Below, piece after piece: positions 63,559 through 64,000 of a stretch of 64,000 bases of DNA. The position numbers were made by a program, and so were the translations under genes. The DNA comes from Gemmatimonadaceae bacterium (GTDB lineage Bacteria > Gemmatimonadota > Gemmatimonadetes > Gemmatimonadales > Gemmatimonadaceae). The notes beneath the pieces are model-generated. The model ran no database searches. It was given only the letters and a program-made list of their open reading frames with translations, and had not been told where the DNA came from. The DNA is taken from NCBI GenBank assembly GCA_020846935.1, contig JADLCY010000002.1:124001-188000 (forward strand). Direction: 5' to 3'. How positions within the stretch are numbered: position 1 is the stretch's first letter; each line of letters opens with the position of its first letter.

Positions 63559-64000
63559 ATGAAGCGCCTCGATCTCGCCGTGGCTACCGCGCTCGCCGGC
63601 CTTGCCGCATTCGTGGGTGCGCAGGCGTTCGTCACGCGACAGGCGCACGCCGAGCGGTCGCACAACGGCGAGCCGGTGGTGAGCGAGGGATCGAACGCGG
63701 TGGCATCGGCGCCAACGCGGCGCGCCGTGCGGCGATCGGCAGACGACGACCCCAATGCCGAAGACGTGCGTCGTCGCATCGAACTCGCATCGCCGAACAC
63801 CTACATCGGCGAGGTGCTCGCGTCACACGACTCCGCGCTCGCGCGCTGGCCCGAACGTCGCACCGATCCGCTGCGCGTCTGGATCCAGCCGGTGGCCCGC
63901 ATCCGCAACTGGTCACCTACCTCGCTGCAGCTCGTGCGTGATGCGTTCCTCGAGTGGGGCGAGACCGGCGTGCCGATCAACTTTACCTTCGTGCTCGATT
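63559..64000 (+). CDS. Secreted matrixin-like metalloprotease (3' partial)
   Basis: The reading frame opens at ATG 63559 and runs off the window end. The first residues form a signal peptide (DLAVATALAGLAAFVGAQAF). An Arg/Ala/Asp-rich linker follows, then the fold start LRVWIQPVARIRNWSPTSLQLVRDAFLEWGETGVPINFTFVL. This beta-strand plus helix ending in EW resembles the N-terminal part of secreted matrixin/astacin-like zinc proteases. The HExxH zinc motif should lie beyond the edge. Named by similarity of this part only. Confidence 0.6.
   Translation, partial: MKRLDLAVATALAGLAAFVGAQAFVTRQAHAERSHNGEPVVSEGSNAVASAPTRRAVRRSADDDPNAEDVRRRIELASPNTYIGEVLASHDSALARWPERRTDPLRVWIQPVARIRNWSPTSLQLVRDAFLEWGETGVPINFTFVLD

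Overview
The window is GC-rich bacterial chromosome (GC judged by eye, well above 60%), densely coded on both strands, with many 4-base ATGA/GTGA stop-start overlaps and several GTG starts. The content fits Gemmatimonadota best: an ECF sigma factor next to a Ser/Thr kinase with TPR repeats, many lipoproteins with Ig-like BIG2 or LVIVD repeats, DUF4142 and DUF305 proteins, and a PD40-amidohydrolase fusion. This phylum call is an inference; no rRNA or marker gene is present. I found no tRNA, rRNA, CRISPR array or complete insertion sequence.

Layout. 1-13.6 kb: a phosphotriesterase-like/aldo-keto reductase pair, a copper-protein/DUF4142 pair facing a SufR-like Fe-S regulator across a perfect inverted repeat, surface lipoproteins (LVIVD, DUF305, BIG2-LVIVD), an ArsR-SRPBCC pair with a readable promoter, a Tat-type epimerase, a creatininase relative and a DoxX-like membrane protein. 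13.9-20.7 kb: a MoxR/DUF58/DUF4350/DUF4129/membrane-protein operon beside a divergent RDD-SpoIIM fusion. 20.8-27.1 kb: two small genes, the PD40-amidohydrolase, DinB, a small conserved protein and queG.

27.1-34.4 kb is a respiratory block. The leftward operon is Rrf2 regulator, 59-residue membrane peptide, CuA subunit II, heme-copper subunit I, a second membrane peptide and SCO1. Subunit I has glutamine where oxygen-reducing relatives carry the active-site tyrosine, so it may be a nitric oxide reductase rather than an oxidase. The rightward operon encodes a cytochrome b/ferredoxin/MvhD-like fusion, an unknown membrane-anchored protein and a NosR/NapH-like Fe-S membrane protein. A perfect 11-bp inverted repeat carries promoter elements for both directions and is the likely operator of the Rrf2 protein.

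34.4-54.3 kb: CopD-like protein, glycogen branching enzyme, BIG2 metalloprotease lipoprotein, M20 peptidase, Old Yellow Enzyme, PQQ sugar dehydrogenase with its 3' end duplicated in tandem, TPR lipoprotein-like protein, an isolated phage tail-tube protein, di-heme peroxidase, methyltransferase, hydrolase, and the ECF sigma/kinase pair.

54.3-60.5 kb is an accessory island read on the minus strand. It holds three Rhs fragments, two toxin-tip/immunity pairs, a MazEF module, decayed HigBA and a decayed regulator. Each immunity gene ends inside a 64-bp folded site with the features of an integron attC site (terminal GCCTAAC/GTTAGGC, conserved bulges, compensatory changes in the stem), followed by a terminator-like hairpin. 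Together with the conserved Rhs core on the other side, this gives exchangeable toxin/immunity modules with homology at both ends. No integron integrase lies in the window. 60.5-64 kb returns to ordinary genes: arylamine N-acetyltransferase, LLM flavin oxidoreductase, alpha/beta hydrolase, and the start of a matrixin-like metalloprotease cut by the window edge.
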